From NCBI RefSeq assembly GCF_001043025.1, contig NZ_JYLD01000008.1, positions 243,440-307,439 on the forward strand: a DNA stretch of 64,000 nucleotides, given 5' to 3'. The notes below the pieces were generated by a model, which was given only the letters and a program-made list of their open reading frames with translations, was not told where the DNA came from and searched no databases. Positions 43,619-50,286 of the stretch are shown in pieces. A program made the translations under genes and the position numbers. Each line of letters starts with the position of its first letter. Within the stretch, counting starts at the first letter, position 1. Source of the stretch: Pseudomonas helleri (lineage in GTDB: Bacteria; Pseudomonadota; Gammaproteobacteria; Pseudomonadales; Pseudomonadaceae).

Positions 43619-44161
43619 TTAGATGGAGGCCTTCTTGATCGCTGCCCGGGCGTCAAACATGGCGTAGTACAGACGGTGGAATATCGCGCAGGACGGATCT
43701 TCATGGTCGTCGCCGCCATGCTCGAAGATTCCGTCGATGGTTCCGCTGTAGTTGCTGGCGATCTGCTCACATTCACCAGCTATCTGAGTGAGCGACTCCA
43801 GCGCTTTCAACAGAGCCTCGCTGTTCGCGCGCTCCTCCCGGCCGATATCCCAGAAACGCTGCCCCCAATGTCCGGCCGGTGGCGGGTTGGTGTTTTGCGC
43901 GCCAAGTGCCAGGGCTCCGACTACTGCATCGAGCAGATCGCTTTTATAGGCATTGTCGCCGTCGATGCTCAGGCCGTTTCTGCGTAGCGCGTCCAGAGCA
44001 TTGTTGAGGTTCGATTCAGATGACGGTAGCACCAGGTCAGATTCTTTCTTACTGGGGCAGCAGGCCACCACCAGCAGTTCGCAATCGAGCGGCAGGTGCT
44101 GCGCCATATAAGAGATCGCTTTGATAGCAGTCTCTCGGAATCCATTCTTTTCTTGGGGCAT
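43619..44161 (-). CDS. Phage hypothetical protein
   Basis: Soluble protein of 180 residues without a domain I can name. The segment PPPAGHWGQRFWDIGREERA and the C-terminal part rich in Asp/His (EHGGDDHEDPSCAIFHRLYY) look like real coding sequence. It is first in the leftward group near the integrase end, after a 65-base gap. No function proposed. Confidence 0.7.
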   Translation of the reverse strand: MPQEKNGFRETAIKAISYMAQHLPLDCELLVVACCPSKKESDLVLPSSESNLNNALDALRRNGLSIDGDNAYKSDLLDAVVGALALGAQNTNPPPAGHWGQRFWDIGREERANSEALLKALESLTQIAGECEQIASNYSGTIDGIFEHGGDDHEDPSCAIFHRLYYAMFDARAAIKKASI

Positions 44162-44226
44162 ACGAATACCTCGCCCGCCGGTAACCGGCAGGCTGATTGA
44201 GTTGTAAAGTTTGGGTTTACAGCTGA

Positions 44227-44559
44227 CTAAATTAGATCTGCGGGAATGCTTACGACATTGTCGAGTTGCACGGCGATGATGGCGCGGAGCACTGCATCCT
44301 CTCGCGTTTCACCAGGCATTCGCTCGCACGGGTCACGATCTTCCCATGCATTGGCCAGCCACTTGTAGCTCCACCCAGGCTCAACCCAGACGTTGTACTT
44401 GTCTATCAGCCTGTCGACCGTGGCTTGCTCAATCTGGAGGTCAAAGGGGAGTTGCATCTGGCCGGGTAAAGGCGGGGGAGTGCCTTCGATTGAGTCAATG
44501 GCCCATAGCAGGGCGGATCCGGTCAGTTCTTCGGTTTTCACCTTGCTCATTGTTTTCAT
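44227..44559 (-). CDS. DUF2591 family phage protein (NinX-like)
   Basis: Protein of 110 residues with the family opening KVKTEELTGSALLWAIDSIE and the tail EDAVLRAIIAVQLDNVVSIP. DUF2591/NinX proteins are common small proteins of lambdoid early regions with no known activity. ATG 44559 has a GGAG 8 bases upstream. It lies 13 bases after the stop of the upstream ASCH-like gene's end region, within the leftward operon. Confidence 0.75.
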   Translation of the reverse strand: MKTMSKVKTEELTGSALLWAIDSIEGTPPPLPGQMQLPFDLQIEQATVDRLIDKYNVWVEPGWSYKWLANAWEDRDPCERMPGETREDAVLRAIIAVQLDNVVSIPADLI

Positions 44560-44572
44560 GGGCAAGGCTCCG

Positions 44573-45217
44573 TCAGGCTATCCGCTTGAAGCTAACGCAC
44601 CAAACCCAGGGGTTTGCATCCCAGTCGCCGCCGACAGAACTCCACAGGCATGCAAAAGACTCAACCGGGCTATCCGAGAAGTGCTTGCCGTCTTCGACGT
44701 GATAGCCGCCGTCCGAATGCTTTTTGATGCCCTCGGCCAGAGCCTGTTCTTCGGTGATGTCCTGCAATCGCTCGACCCGCACGTCGGTGACCTCCAGCAG
44801 GATGCGACTGGCCCAGCGGGGCATGTGGATACTGGGTCGCCAACGGATCAGCTCTTCTTCACCCTCAAAGTCAGGTATGCCGTCGGCTCGGTAATGAATT
44901 TCGCAATCTGCGCGCTCCTGCTCCGGCACACTGGCTTCGCGGTAGTCGTTGATGAAGCAGGTCTCGCGAACCCATAGCCGGTCGCCGAGCTTTCCGTATG
45001 GGCAAGCGATTGGATATTCCATGCCTTCATGATCTGAGGCAAAGTCACCAAAAGCGTTGTATGGTCGCCAGCCTTTGCCGTGGTCAAGCATCATGAAGCC
45101 ATCGGCGTGAGCCTTGGTCGCCTTGACTGGGTGCCGAGTTACCGTCTTCCGGCCTTCCAGGATGGCGCGAACCATTGGCGCCGAGAACAGGATCGGTCGT
45201 TCCTTGATATTGGTCAT
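44573..45217 (-). CDS. ASCH/YqfB-like phage protein
   Basis: Protein of 214 residues starting MTNIKERPILFSAPMVRAIL. The segments LEGRKTVTRHPVK, CPYGKLGDRLWVRETC and MPRWASRILLEVTDVRVERL match phage proteins of the ASCH-like RNA-binding fold (sometimes called morphogenetic proteins). The ATG at 45217 is used because it overlaps the upstream stop by four bases; an upstream extension looks non-coding. Likely an RNA- or nucleotide-binding early protein; function unproven. Confidence 0.75.
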   Translation of the reverse strand: MTNIKERPILFSAPMVRAILEGRKTVTRHPVKATKAHADGFMMLDHGKGWRPYNAFGDFASDHEGMEYPIACPYGKLGDRLWVRETCFINDYREASVPEQERADCEIHYRADGIPDFEGEEELIRWRPSIHMPRWASRILLEVTDVRVERLQDITEEQALAEGIKKHSDGGYHVEDGKHFSDSPVESFACLWSSVGGDWDANPWVWCVSFKRIA

Positions 45218-45996
45218 TGGAGTAGCTCCAGTTCTTTGGTTGATTCGGCTGCGAGCATCTCGACCACCAGGGCGTACACGTCTGGGTGCTGCTTGTCGAA
45301 GGCCGGCATGTGTTCTGTTTCGATCCAGGTACCGCGAACGGCGCCCTTCGCCAGCCATGCAGGCTTGCTCCCGGGCGCCTGCGTCCACGCGGAGACGCCG
45401 ATGCCGTGGCTGGCGATCTGTTTGGCGGTGATGAAGCCTTGGCGCCGTAGCTGGGCCAGCACCTTCAAGGCAGACTCTTTCCATGGTGTCAGGCGAACAG
45501 GGGAGGGAACGCCGGCGGGCAAGTTCGTGACCAGCACCGGTACCTGACAGCGCTCAGGCGGGTTCCAGTCGAACATGTACCAGTCATAAAACGGTTGGTG
45601 ATTGCTGACCTCCAGCAGGGAATGAGCGAGGCTGAAGGTGAAAGCGTCACCGTGGCGTGTCCAGTTCGACCTCGGTACGAGGACTCTCACGCCGAGGTGT
45701 TCCAGCATCTTCACGATCCCTTTGCTGGCGTCGGTGATTTTGCTCACGATCACCAGTCGGTAATCCGGGCCGGAACGACCGTACAGTTCGTCGCCGCGAC
45801 ACGGCAGGATCTGGTCAGCCACTTTGGCGTTCAGTTGCATCTTCGCCTCTACGCCGATCTGCCGGCCGTCTTCATGCACGACCAGCACGTCGAAGCCCGC
45901 GGCTTCGGGGTAGCACGTCCAGCCGGGCAGCTCGTTGAACTCCTGGATGAACAGCGCGCAGAGGTCAGCCTCCTTTTCGATTTTCTCGATAGGCAT
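45214..45996 (-). CDS. Phage protein with PD-(D/E)XK-like N-terminal motif
   Basis: Protein of 260 residues. The N-terminal segment AGFDVLVVHEDGRQIGVEAK has a D followed about 14 residues later by ExK, spaced and flanked by hydrophobic strands as in PD-(D/E)XK nucleases. The C-terminal half (TPWKESALKVLAQLRRQGFI, TAKQIASHGIG) looks like a small winged-helix domain. Coupled by ATGA to the ASCH-like gene. It could be a phage nuclease or a host-system decoy; this is inference from the motif. Confidence 0.65.
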   Translation of the reverse strand: MPIEKIEKEADLCALFIQEFNELPGWTCYPEAAGFDVLVVHEDGRQIGVEAKMQLNAKVADQILPCRGDELYGRSGPDYRLVIVSKITDASKGIVKMLEHLGVRVLVPRSNWTRHGDAFTFSLAHSLLEVSNHQPFYDWYMFDWNPPERCQVPVLVTNLPAGVPSPVRLTPWKESALKVLAQLRRQGFITAKQIASHGIGVSAWTQAPGSKPAWLAKGAVRGTWIETEHMPAFDKQHPDVYALVVEMLAAESTKELELLQ

Positions 45997-46106
45997 TTTT
46001 CGTCCTTGCCGCTGTAGCGGCTGGCTTTGAATTGGGGGGTTACAGAGGTTTCAGCAAATCAGTGGCTCCAGTGCCAGCAGGCACCAGCAGTAGGCGGGGA
46101 GTTGTG

Positions 46107-46343
46107 TCATGTCCGCGCCTCTGAATTAAGCGGCGCGATCACATCCATCCGGAAAGAGGTTTCCGGGTGCTGCTTTGCGAGCGACCGAAGGTCAGAACGA
46201 GCCTCGACGAAGTCCGAATACCGCGCTGCGAACAATGGGTCCGAGGTGGTTTTCAGCTCGCCGCCTTCATCTTCGTCGCTTCGGACGCCAAGAAATCGGT
46301 CGCCAAGGGCGAAGAACACCATGATCACGTAGTCATTTTTCAT
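46107..46343 (-). CDS. Small phage hypothetical protein
   Basis: Protein of 78 residues (MKNDYVIMVFFALGDRFLGV at the start), soluble, with no known domain. The start at 46343 overlaps the upstream gene's end by 11 bases, consistent with operon packing. Immediately after it (46051-46110) is a 19-codon frame coupled by ATGA, which is too short to call. Confidence 0.65.
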   Translation of the reverse strand: MKNDYVIMVFFALGDRFLGVRSDEDEGGELKTTSDPLFAARYSDFVEARSDLRSLAKQHPETSFRMDVIAPLNSEART

Positions 46344-46737
46344 CGCCGTCACCCCCTGCTGGCTTGAGTGCGGCCTTAGCAATCGACCCATCTTCGACAG
46401 ATGCAGTACCTGCATCGTCATGCAGAAAGTTGACCGGCTCGCCACTGCATGTGTCCCAGGCATCAGGATCGGCCAGAAGCAAATGGTCGCCATCGGCATA
46501 GAACTTGAGAGCCTGCTCAAGACGATCCGCCCGCTCATCCGCTGCGGTCAGGCGCTGCTGCAATTCCTTCTCCCGGCGTTCGGCTGCAACGCAGCGCTCG
46601 GCCGCATCCAGAAACAGGCGGGCGGCGTTGTCGAAGTCGGAAGCCATCACAACGTCAGGCCCATGCGGGTCATAGCCAATCGTCGCGCCGGCCATTGAAA
46701 GCATCGTCACGACCTTGTATCGGTGAACTTCGTTCAT
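46333..46737 (-). CDS. Phage hypothetical protein with coiled coil
   Basis: Protein of 134 residues beginning MNEVHRYKVVTMLSMAGATI. The middle (RREKELQQRLTAADERADRL) is a short coiled coil. The pattern resembles small early proteins found in many Pseudomonas phages. No function is known. It begins divergently from the plus-strand gene at 46811. Confidence 0.65.
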   Translation of the reverse strand: MNEVHRYKVVTMLSMAGATIGYDPHGPDVVMASDFDNAARLFLDAAERCVAAERREKELQQRLTAADERADRLEQALKFYADGDHLLLADPDAWDTCSGEPVNFLHDDAGTASVEDGSIAKAALKPAGGDGDEK

Positions 46738-46810
46738 GGGGGAGTCCTTGCCGGGCCATGCCCGGGCGGTGTGGTGCTACGATGGCCCCTTCCTCTAAAT
46801 GGGCAGGACC

Positions 46811-47047
46811 ATGACCAAGCACGATATTTACGATGAGATAGAAGGCTTTCAGGTTTGGAACTACATGGAGTGCGACAAGGACGAGGAAGGCCGGGAGACC
46901 TGGCGTATCAACGTCGAGGTGAAGCGTGGTGGTGAGGAGGTGGCGCCGGTTGTTGCGGGTGACCGAACCTATGTTGACCGTGGCCTGGCTCAGGTTGCTG
47001 GGCGTGAGGTCGGGGCCAGGCTGATTGCTGGGCATACAGGTCGGTAA
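46811..47047 (+). CDS. Small plus-strand phage protein
   Basis: Protein of 78 residues starting MTKHDIYDEIEGFQVWNYME, acidic, with no known domain. It runs against the direction of its neighbours and has its own short upstream region shared with the divergent gene at 46737. ATG 46811 or the in-frame ATG 46799 could be the start; ribosome-binding signals are weak for both. Codon use looks real. Confidence 0.55.
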   Translation: MTKHDIYDEIEGFQVWNYMECDKDEEGRETWRINVEVKRGGEEVAPVVAGDRTYVDRGLAQVAGREVGARLIAGHTGR

Positions 47048-47056
47048 TAGGTGCGA

Positions 47057-47435
47057 TCAGGCAGCGTAACTCGCCTCCGGCACCCAGTCAGAAAACCCAA
47101 CCTTGGGCGCTCCGGTCTTGGGGTTCAGGATCGGCTTTTTCTTTGCGTCGATCAGGATGGCCTTGGTCCTGATCTTCAGGTCGCGGCAGACAATGCTCTT
47201 TCGGGCCATGTCCATAAACTGCTGTGCGTACTGGGGGGGCGTCGAACATAGGCGAGAGCCGAACGCATTTTTTGCCCGCCATGATCTTGGCCACCTGAAC
47301 CTCCACCTCGGCCTCCCATTGTGAAACGGTCAGGTCGATGCGCTTACCGCCCTCATTTTTGAAGGTGGGCGTGTGCTCTTTGGCATCCTCTCGAGCCCAG
47401 TTCTCGCTCATTCCAAACACTGCAAAAGTGGTCAT
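47057..47435 (-). pseudogene. Phage hypothetical gene with +1 frameshift in a C7 run
   Basis: Starts MTTFAVFGMSENWAREDAKE and reads in frame to SPMFDAP. There a run of seven C residues (bases 47233-47239, G on the plus strand) throws the frame off. Removing one C restores 58 more sensible codons (QYAQQFMDMARKSIVCRDLK onward) to a TGA at 47057, giving 125 residues. As written, translation ends differently at 47088. It may be a sequencing error, phase variation or a real inactivation. No function is known for the family. Confidence 0.75.
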
Positions 47436-47439
47436 AGCT

Positions 47440-47751
47440 CTACTCCAGGCAGTCGAGGGCTTTCTGAAGTAGCTTGCTCACCGGCATCTCTTCATCTTCG
47501 TCGTGGTTCATTGCGCGCTTGATGTAGGTGCGAGCCTCTTCGGCATAGTCTCGAAGGCGATCCAGCTCGTCTTCGGCATCATCAGCCTGGCTTTCGAGGA
47601 GGCGGATATCATCGCGAAGACTTTCAGCCTCGGCACCTGGATCAATGCATTGCGCGGTAAGGCGTCGGGTCAGCTCTGCGGCAGCGGCGGGCTCAAGCGC
47701 TGCGTAGTGCAGGCACTCTTCGTCGCTCAAGGCACTTGCAGGGATGCTCAT
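47440..47751 (-). CDS. Phage hypothetical protein with coiled coil
   Basis: Acidic protein of 103 residues with a central coiled coil (SLRDDIRLLESQADDAEDEL). It starts MSIPASALSDEECLHYAALE. It lies four bases from the frameshifted gene and just three bases after the reverse transcriptase stop, so it is transcribed with the retroelement. No known domain. Confidence 0.65.
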   Translation of the reverse strand: MSIPASALSDEECLHYAALEPAAAAELTRRLTAQCIDPGAEAESLRDDIRLLESQADDAEDELDRLRDYAEEARTYIKRAMNHDEDEEMPVSKLLQKALDCLE

Positions 47752-47754
47752 GGG

Positions 47755-48969
47755 TTATCTCCAAACGTGCGCCTGCCTTGACGGCCAGCGTGATTGATTT
47801 AAGGGTGGGTATTGTTTGGGGTAGGTCTTCGTGAGCGCTCCGTTAACGGCATGACCACGCTTTAAAGCCACCCCGGCTAGAGCCGCCCGGTCTTTCTCGC
47901 TATGGCTGGCCTGGCTGAGCAATCCGAAGTAGCTGTTGGCCGTCTCGCGCAAATCCTCGGCCGGCGCCGCTGCAGTTCGCTTGAGCGCCTGTGCCACTGA
48001 TCGCTTTCGGGTGGTTCGCCGCCATGGTTTGATCACATGCCCAACGAAGTCGACGCCGCGATCAACCGGCTGCAGGATTGTTTTGGTGGGGTTTAGCCGC
48101 GCACCCAGGGTACCTAGAAACGCTTCGATCTGAGCCAGCCAGGCGTTGAGCTGTTGCGGTGACTCATGCAGCAGAACAAAGTCATCCACGTAGCGCACGT
48201 AGTGCTTGGCCCGTAATTGATGCTTGGCGAACTGGTCCAGTGCATCGAGGTAGACGTTTGCGAAAAACTGAGAGGACAAGTTGCCGATGGGTAGCCCGAG
48301 GCGTGCCGGTTGAGCTGTCAGCCGCTTGTGCTGCGGGACCCGACCAAACAGATGGCGCGGGCTTCTTGTTTCGAAGTTCTCGCGCGGGTCGTGCATCAGG
48401 ATCTGCTCGGCCAGTGCAAGCCACCAGGGTTCAGTGATTCGCGCCGCCAGTTGCCGGCGCAATACCTGCTTGTCGATCGCGACAAAGAAGTTGGCCAAGT
48501 CGCACTTAAGGTAAAAAACCGGCTTAGACCAGTTTTCCGTGGCGCTCCTGATTTTCGATTCAAGGCGCTTTGCCGCGTACAGTGTTCCCCGCCCGGGAAT
48601 GCATGCGCAGCTATCAGCAATGAAGCTGGCATAGAACCGGGGTGCAACATGGTTGTACAGCAGGTGGTGCACCACTCGATCCCGGAAGGCTGCCGCCCAT
48701 ACTTCGCGGGCTTTAGGGCGGGTGACCACAAAACAAATTGAGCGACCTGGCCGGTAATTGCCGGACATCAGGTCGTGGTGCAACTGAATCAGGTTCTGTT
48801 CCAGGCTCACTTCGAATGCCATAGCACTGTCGCTGTTGCGTTTTGAGCGTCGGCAGTCGTAATACGCCTGAACCAGATCCTGAAACTGATAGGGACCAAC
48901 AGTCGAATCTGCGGACGGGGCGGACGCGGAGCTCGTTGTTCTTGTCGTTGTTGTTCTGATTGCCATCAT
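47755..48969 (-). CDS. Reverse transcriptase of a diversity-generating retroelement
   Basis: Reverse transcriptase of up to 404 residues that copies the template-repeat RNA into mutated cDNA. RT blocks in order (numbered from 48969): FRDRVVHHLLYN near 95, CDLANFF with the first catalytic Asp near 157, LGLPIGNLSSQFFANVYLDA at 224-243, and YVDD at 260-263. The IGxxxSQ form of motif 4 is diagnostic of DGR enzymes, in place of the QGxxxSP of group II introns. It has no maturase or endonuclease domain. The conserved N-terminal region (YQFQDLVQAYYDCRRSKRN) requires a start upstream of 48897. The only in-frame ATGs there, 48969 and 48966, lie inside the template repeat; ATG 48822 would truncate the domain. 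It follows avd and the template repeat on the same strand. Confidence 0.95.
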   Translation of the reverse strand: MMAIRTTTTRTTSSASAPSADSTVGPYQFQDLVQAYYDCRRSKRNSDSAMAFEVSLEQNLIQLHHDLMSGNYRPGRSICFVVTRPKAREVWAAAFRDRVVHHLLYNHVAPRFYASFIADSCACIPGRGTLYAAKRLESKIRSATENWSKPVFYLKCDLANFFVAIDKQVLRRQLAARITEPWWLALAEQILMHDPRENFETRSPRHLFGRVPQHKRLTAQPARLGLPIGNLSSQFFANVYLDALDQFAKHQLRAKHYVRYVDDFVLLHESPQQLNAWLAQIEAFLGTLGARLNPTKTILQPVDRGVDFVGHVIKPWRRTTRKRSVAQALKRTAAAPAEDLRETANSYFGLLSQASHSEKDRAALAGVALKRGHAVNGALTKTYPKQYPPLNQSRWPSRQAHVWR

Positions 48970-49008
48970 CGAAGTTCATGTTGAATGCGTTGTTGGCTGA
49001 GCGCTGCG
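48908..49008 (-). ncRNA. DGR template repeat (TR)
   Basis: 101-bp template between avd and the RT gene. In the sense (minus) direction it matches the ends of both target genes at every C, G and T. Of its 33 adenines, 16 are changed in the first target and 14 in the second. It holds ten Asn codons (AAC or AAT), which cannot become stops when only the adenines change. The 28 bases at the 3' side (TCTGCGGACGGGGCGG on the plus strand and on) are identical in TR and both targets and form the homology used to start retrohoming. The functional RNA probably extends into the flanking spacers. Confidence 0.95.
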
Positions 49009-49180
49009 ACCTGTCGTGCTATCTACGTCGCCAAGCCGAAGGCGGTGCCGATCAGCAAGGAAACTGCGCGAGACCTACGCGGACGCTTTAGACCGGCGGT
49101 ATCTCTGATGCGCATGGCGGTGGACAGAGGGCCAGCGGCACGACCAGATTCAAATCGCACAGACCTGAAAGCCTTGACTC
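49009..49180 (-). other. Spacer between avd and template repeat
   Basis: A 172-base non-coding stretch between the end of avd and the template. In characterised DGRs the sequences around the template are part of the structured RNA needed for cDNA synthesis, so this spacer may have that role. No gene is seen in it. Confidence 0.45.
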
Positions 49181-49537
49181 TCAGGTGGCGGGCGCGGTTG
49201 GGGTGGAGCGTTTCCAGGCATTGGCCTGTTTGCCTATTGAAGTGGTCACCTCAATGGCCTTGGCATGCTGACCAACGCTGATAAAGCGGTTCTCTTTGAA
49301 CAGCCTCATCAGGAATTCAACCACCTGAACCTTTTCGACTAACAAGGTCAGGTGCGGGTGTTTGTCCCGGCTTGCGTTCGCCCTGGCAATCAACATCAAC
49401 ACGTCAATGCATTCGTCGATCACGCGCTTGCTGAGCTGCAGCTTTAAATCGCGCGGGATGTTTCGGGTGAGGTTTGTTGCGAGGTTTAGCAGGTCCATCG
49501 AGACTTTATAAATCTGCAAGTCCGTGTGCATAGCCAT
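49181..49537 (-). CDS. avd: DGR accessory variability determinant (Avd-like four-helix protein)
   Basis: Helical protein of 118 residues starting MAMHTDLQIYKVSMDLLNLA and containing TRNIPRDLKLQLSKRVIDEC and VEFLMRLFKENRFISVGQHA, the pattern of Avd/four-helix-bundle proteins. Avd forms a pentamer that binds the reverse transcriptase and template RNA and is required for mutagenic retrohoming. ATG 49537 is chosen: AGGAG lies 11 bases upstream. It stands between the first target gene and the template repeat, all on the minus strand. Confidence 0.88.
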   Translation of the reverse strand: MAMHTDLQIYKVSMDLLNLATNLTRNIPRDLKLQLSKRVIDECIDVLMLIARANASRDKHPHLTLLVEKVQVVEFLMRLFKENRFISVGQHAKAIEVTTSIGKQANAWKRSTPTAPAT

Positions 49538-49560
49538 GAACAAAAGGCTCCTAACAGCAA

Positions 49561-49578
49561 CCGGCCGCAAGCGGCCGG
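49561..49578 (-). other. GC-rich hairpin downstream of the first variable repeat
   Basis: CCGGCCGC and GCGGCCGG form an inverted repeat with a 2-base centre (effectively a 7-bp stem with a 4-base loop). It lies 32 bases beyond the 3' end of the variable repeat and 14 beyond the stop codon. Hairpins or cruciforms just after the variable repeat raise target use in characterised DGRs; no U tract follows, so a terminator is less likely. Confidence 0.6.
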
Positions 49579-49592
49579 ATTAAATAAGCGAA

Positions 49593-50210
49593 TTAATCAA
49601 TCAACAATTCTCTGCGGACGGGGCGGACGCGGAGCTCGACGTACTCGTCGCCGCTGGTCTGAGAGCCACCATCGAAGGTCATGAGGAATGCGTAGTCGGC
49701 TGAGCGCTGCGAACTCGACCAGTACCAGGTGTCTTTAAAGGCCTCCGCGTTACCTTCTTGGAAAGCTTCGATTGCTGTCTGAGCTGGAAGCTCTTCGGTG
49801 TACAGCAGCCCGATCGGAAAGCTGTTTGGGTTATCGCCGTCGCGGTTCCAGGCGTAGTTCTCCGCGATGGTTGGTTTTAGGTGGCGATACTGCAGCTCTT
49901 GTACGTCACGAGCTGGAATTGCCCAGTCGGTGAACCCTTCGATCTCAAGCCCCAACATCTTCTGTGCCAGCTCGCTGCCGGCGGCTGCCATCGACTCGGT
50001 GTTGCTGCGGCTGTCAGTGAAGCTGCTTGCACCTTCGATCAGAACCCCGCGTGCGCCCCAGGCGCCTTCCAGCTCGTGAGCCGCGCCTGCGGTGATGTTG
50101 ATGTAGCGCTGGCCGTTTTCGACTGTGATACCCGAGAAGAACCCGCCACCATAGGCATGGCCGATGACGAGTAGGGGAGTTGGGGGCACTGCTTTAGCTG
50201 TTGCGGACAT
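49593..50210 (-). CDS. DGR target protein 1 (variable C-type-lectin-like domain)
   Basis: Protein of 205 residues whose last 35 are diversified. The N-terminal part (LLVIGHAYGGGFFSGITVEN) and the middle (TDWAIPARDVQELQYRHLKP) resemble DUF1566/formylglycine-enzyme-like lectin folds used by DGR variable proteins. The variable part runs from about residue 167 (QRSADYAFLMTFDGGSQTSG) to RVRPVRR, followed by ELLID and the stop. There is no signal peptide or membrane segment. A GAGGG site precedes the ATG. It is a diverged paralogue of the next target gene. What it binds is unknown. Confidence 0.88.
   Translation of the reverse strand: MSATAKAVPPTPLLVIGHAYGGGFFSGITVENGQRYINITAGAAHELEGAWGARGVLIEGASSFTDSRSNTESMAAAGSELAQKMLGLEIEGFTDWAIPARDVQELQYRHLKPTIAENYAWNRDGDNPNSFPIGLLYTEELPAQTAIEAFQEGNAEAFKDTWYWSSSQRSADYAFLMTFDGGSQTSGDEYVELRVRPVRRELLID
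49611..49711 (-). repeat. Variable repeat 1 (VR1)
   Basis: 101 bp aligned without gaps to the template repeat. There are 16 differences, every one at a position that is A in the template sense strand; the other 85 positions are identical. The last 28 bases (3' side) are identical to the template. Confidence 0.97.
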
Positions 50211-50234
50211 GGTGAACCCTCTTTTTCAGGCAAC

Positions 50235-50254
50235 AAAAAAGGCGCTCATGCGCC
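50235..50254 (-). terminator. Hairpin with U tract after target gene 2
   Basis: On the minus strand GGCGC and GCGCC pair around the tetraloop ATGA and are followed by TTTTTT. It may terminate part of the transcription after target 2. Its position 45 bases beyond variable repeat 2 also resembles the VR-associated hairpins of DGRs. Confidence 0.7.
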
Positions 50255-50286
50255 CTGTAGCCGGTCTGGAATGAATGATTGAAGGA

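Noticed and set aside
46051..46110. 19-codon frame MTQLPAYCWCLLALEPLIC coupled by ATGA to the upstream gene
   Set aside because: Too short to distinguish from chance despite the coupling; no comparison available.
47755..48969. Reverse transcriptase considered as a retron or group II intron enzyme
   Set aside because: No msr/msd-like structure or maturase domain, and the Avd gene plus adenine-specific TR/VR pattern shows a DGR.
48713..48979. 88-codon minus-strand frame starting MNFDDGNQNNNDKNNEL
   Set aside because: This is the template repeat read in the target frame, followed by out-of-frame RT sequence; it is better explained as the DGR template than as a gene.
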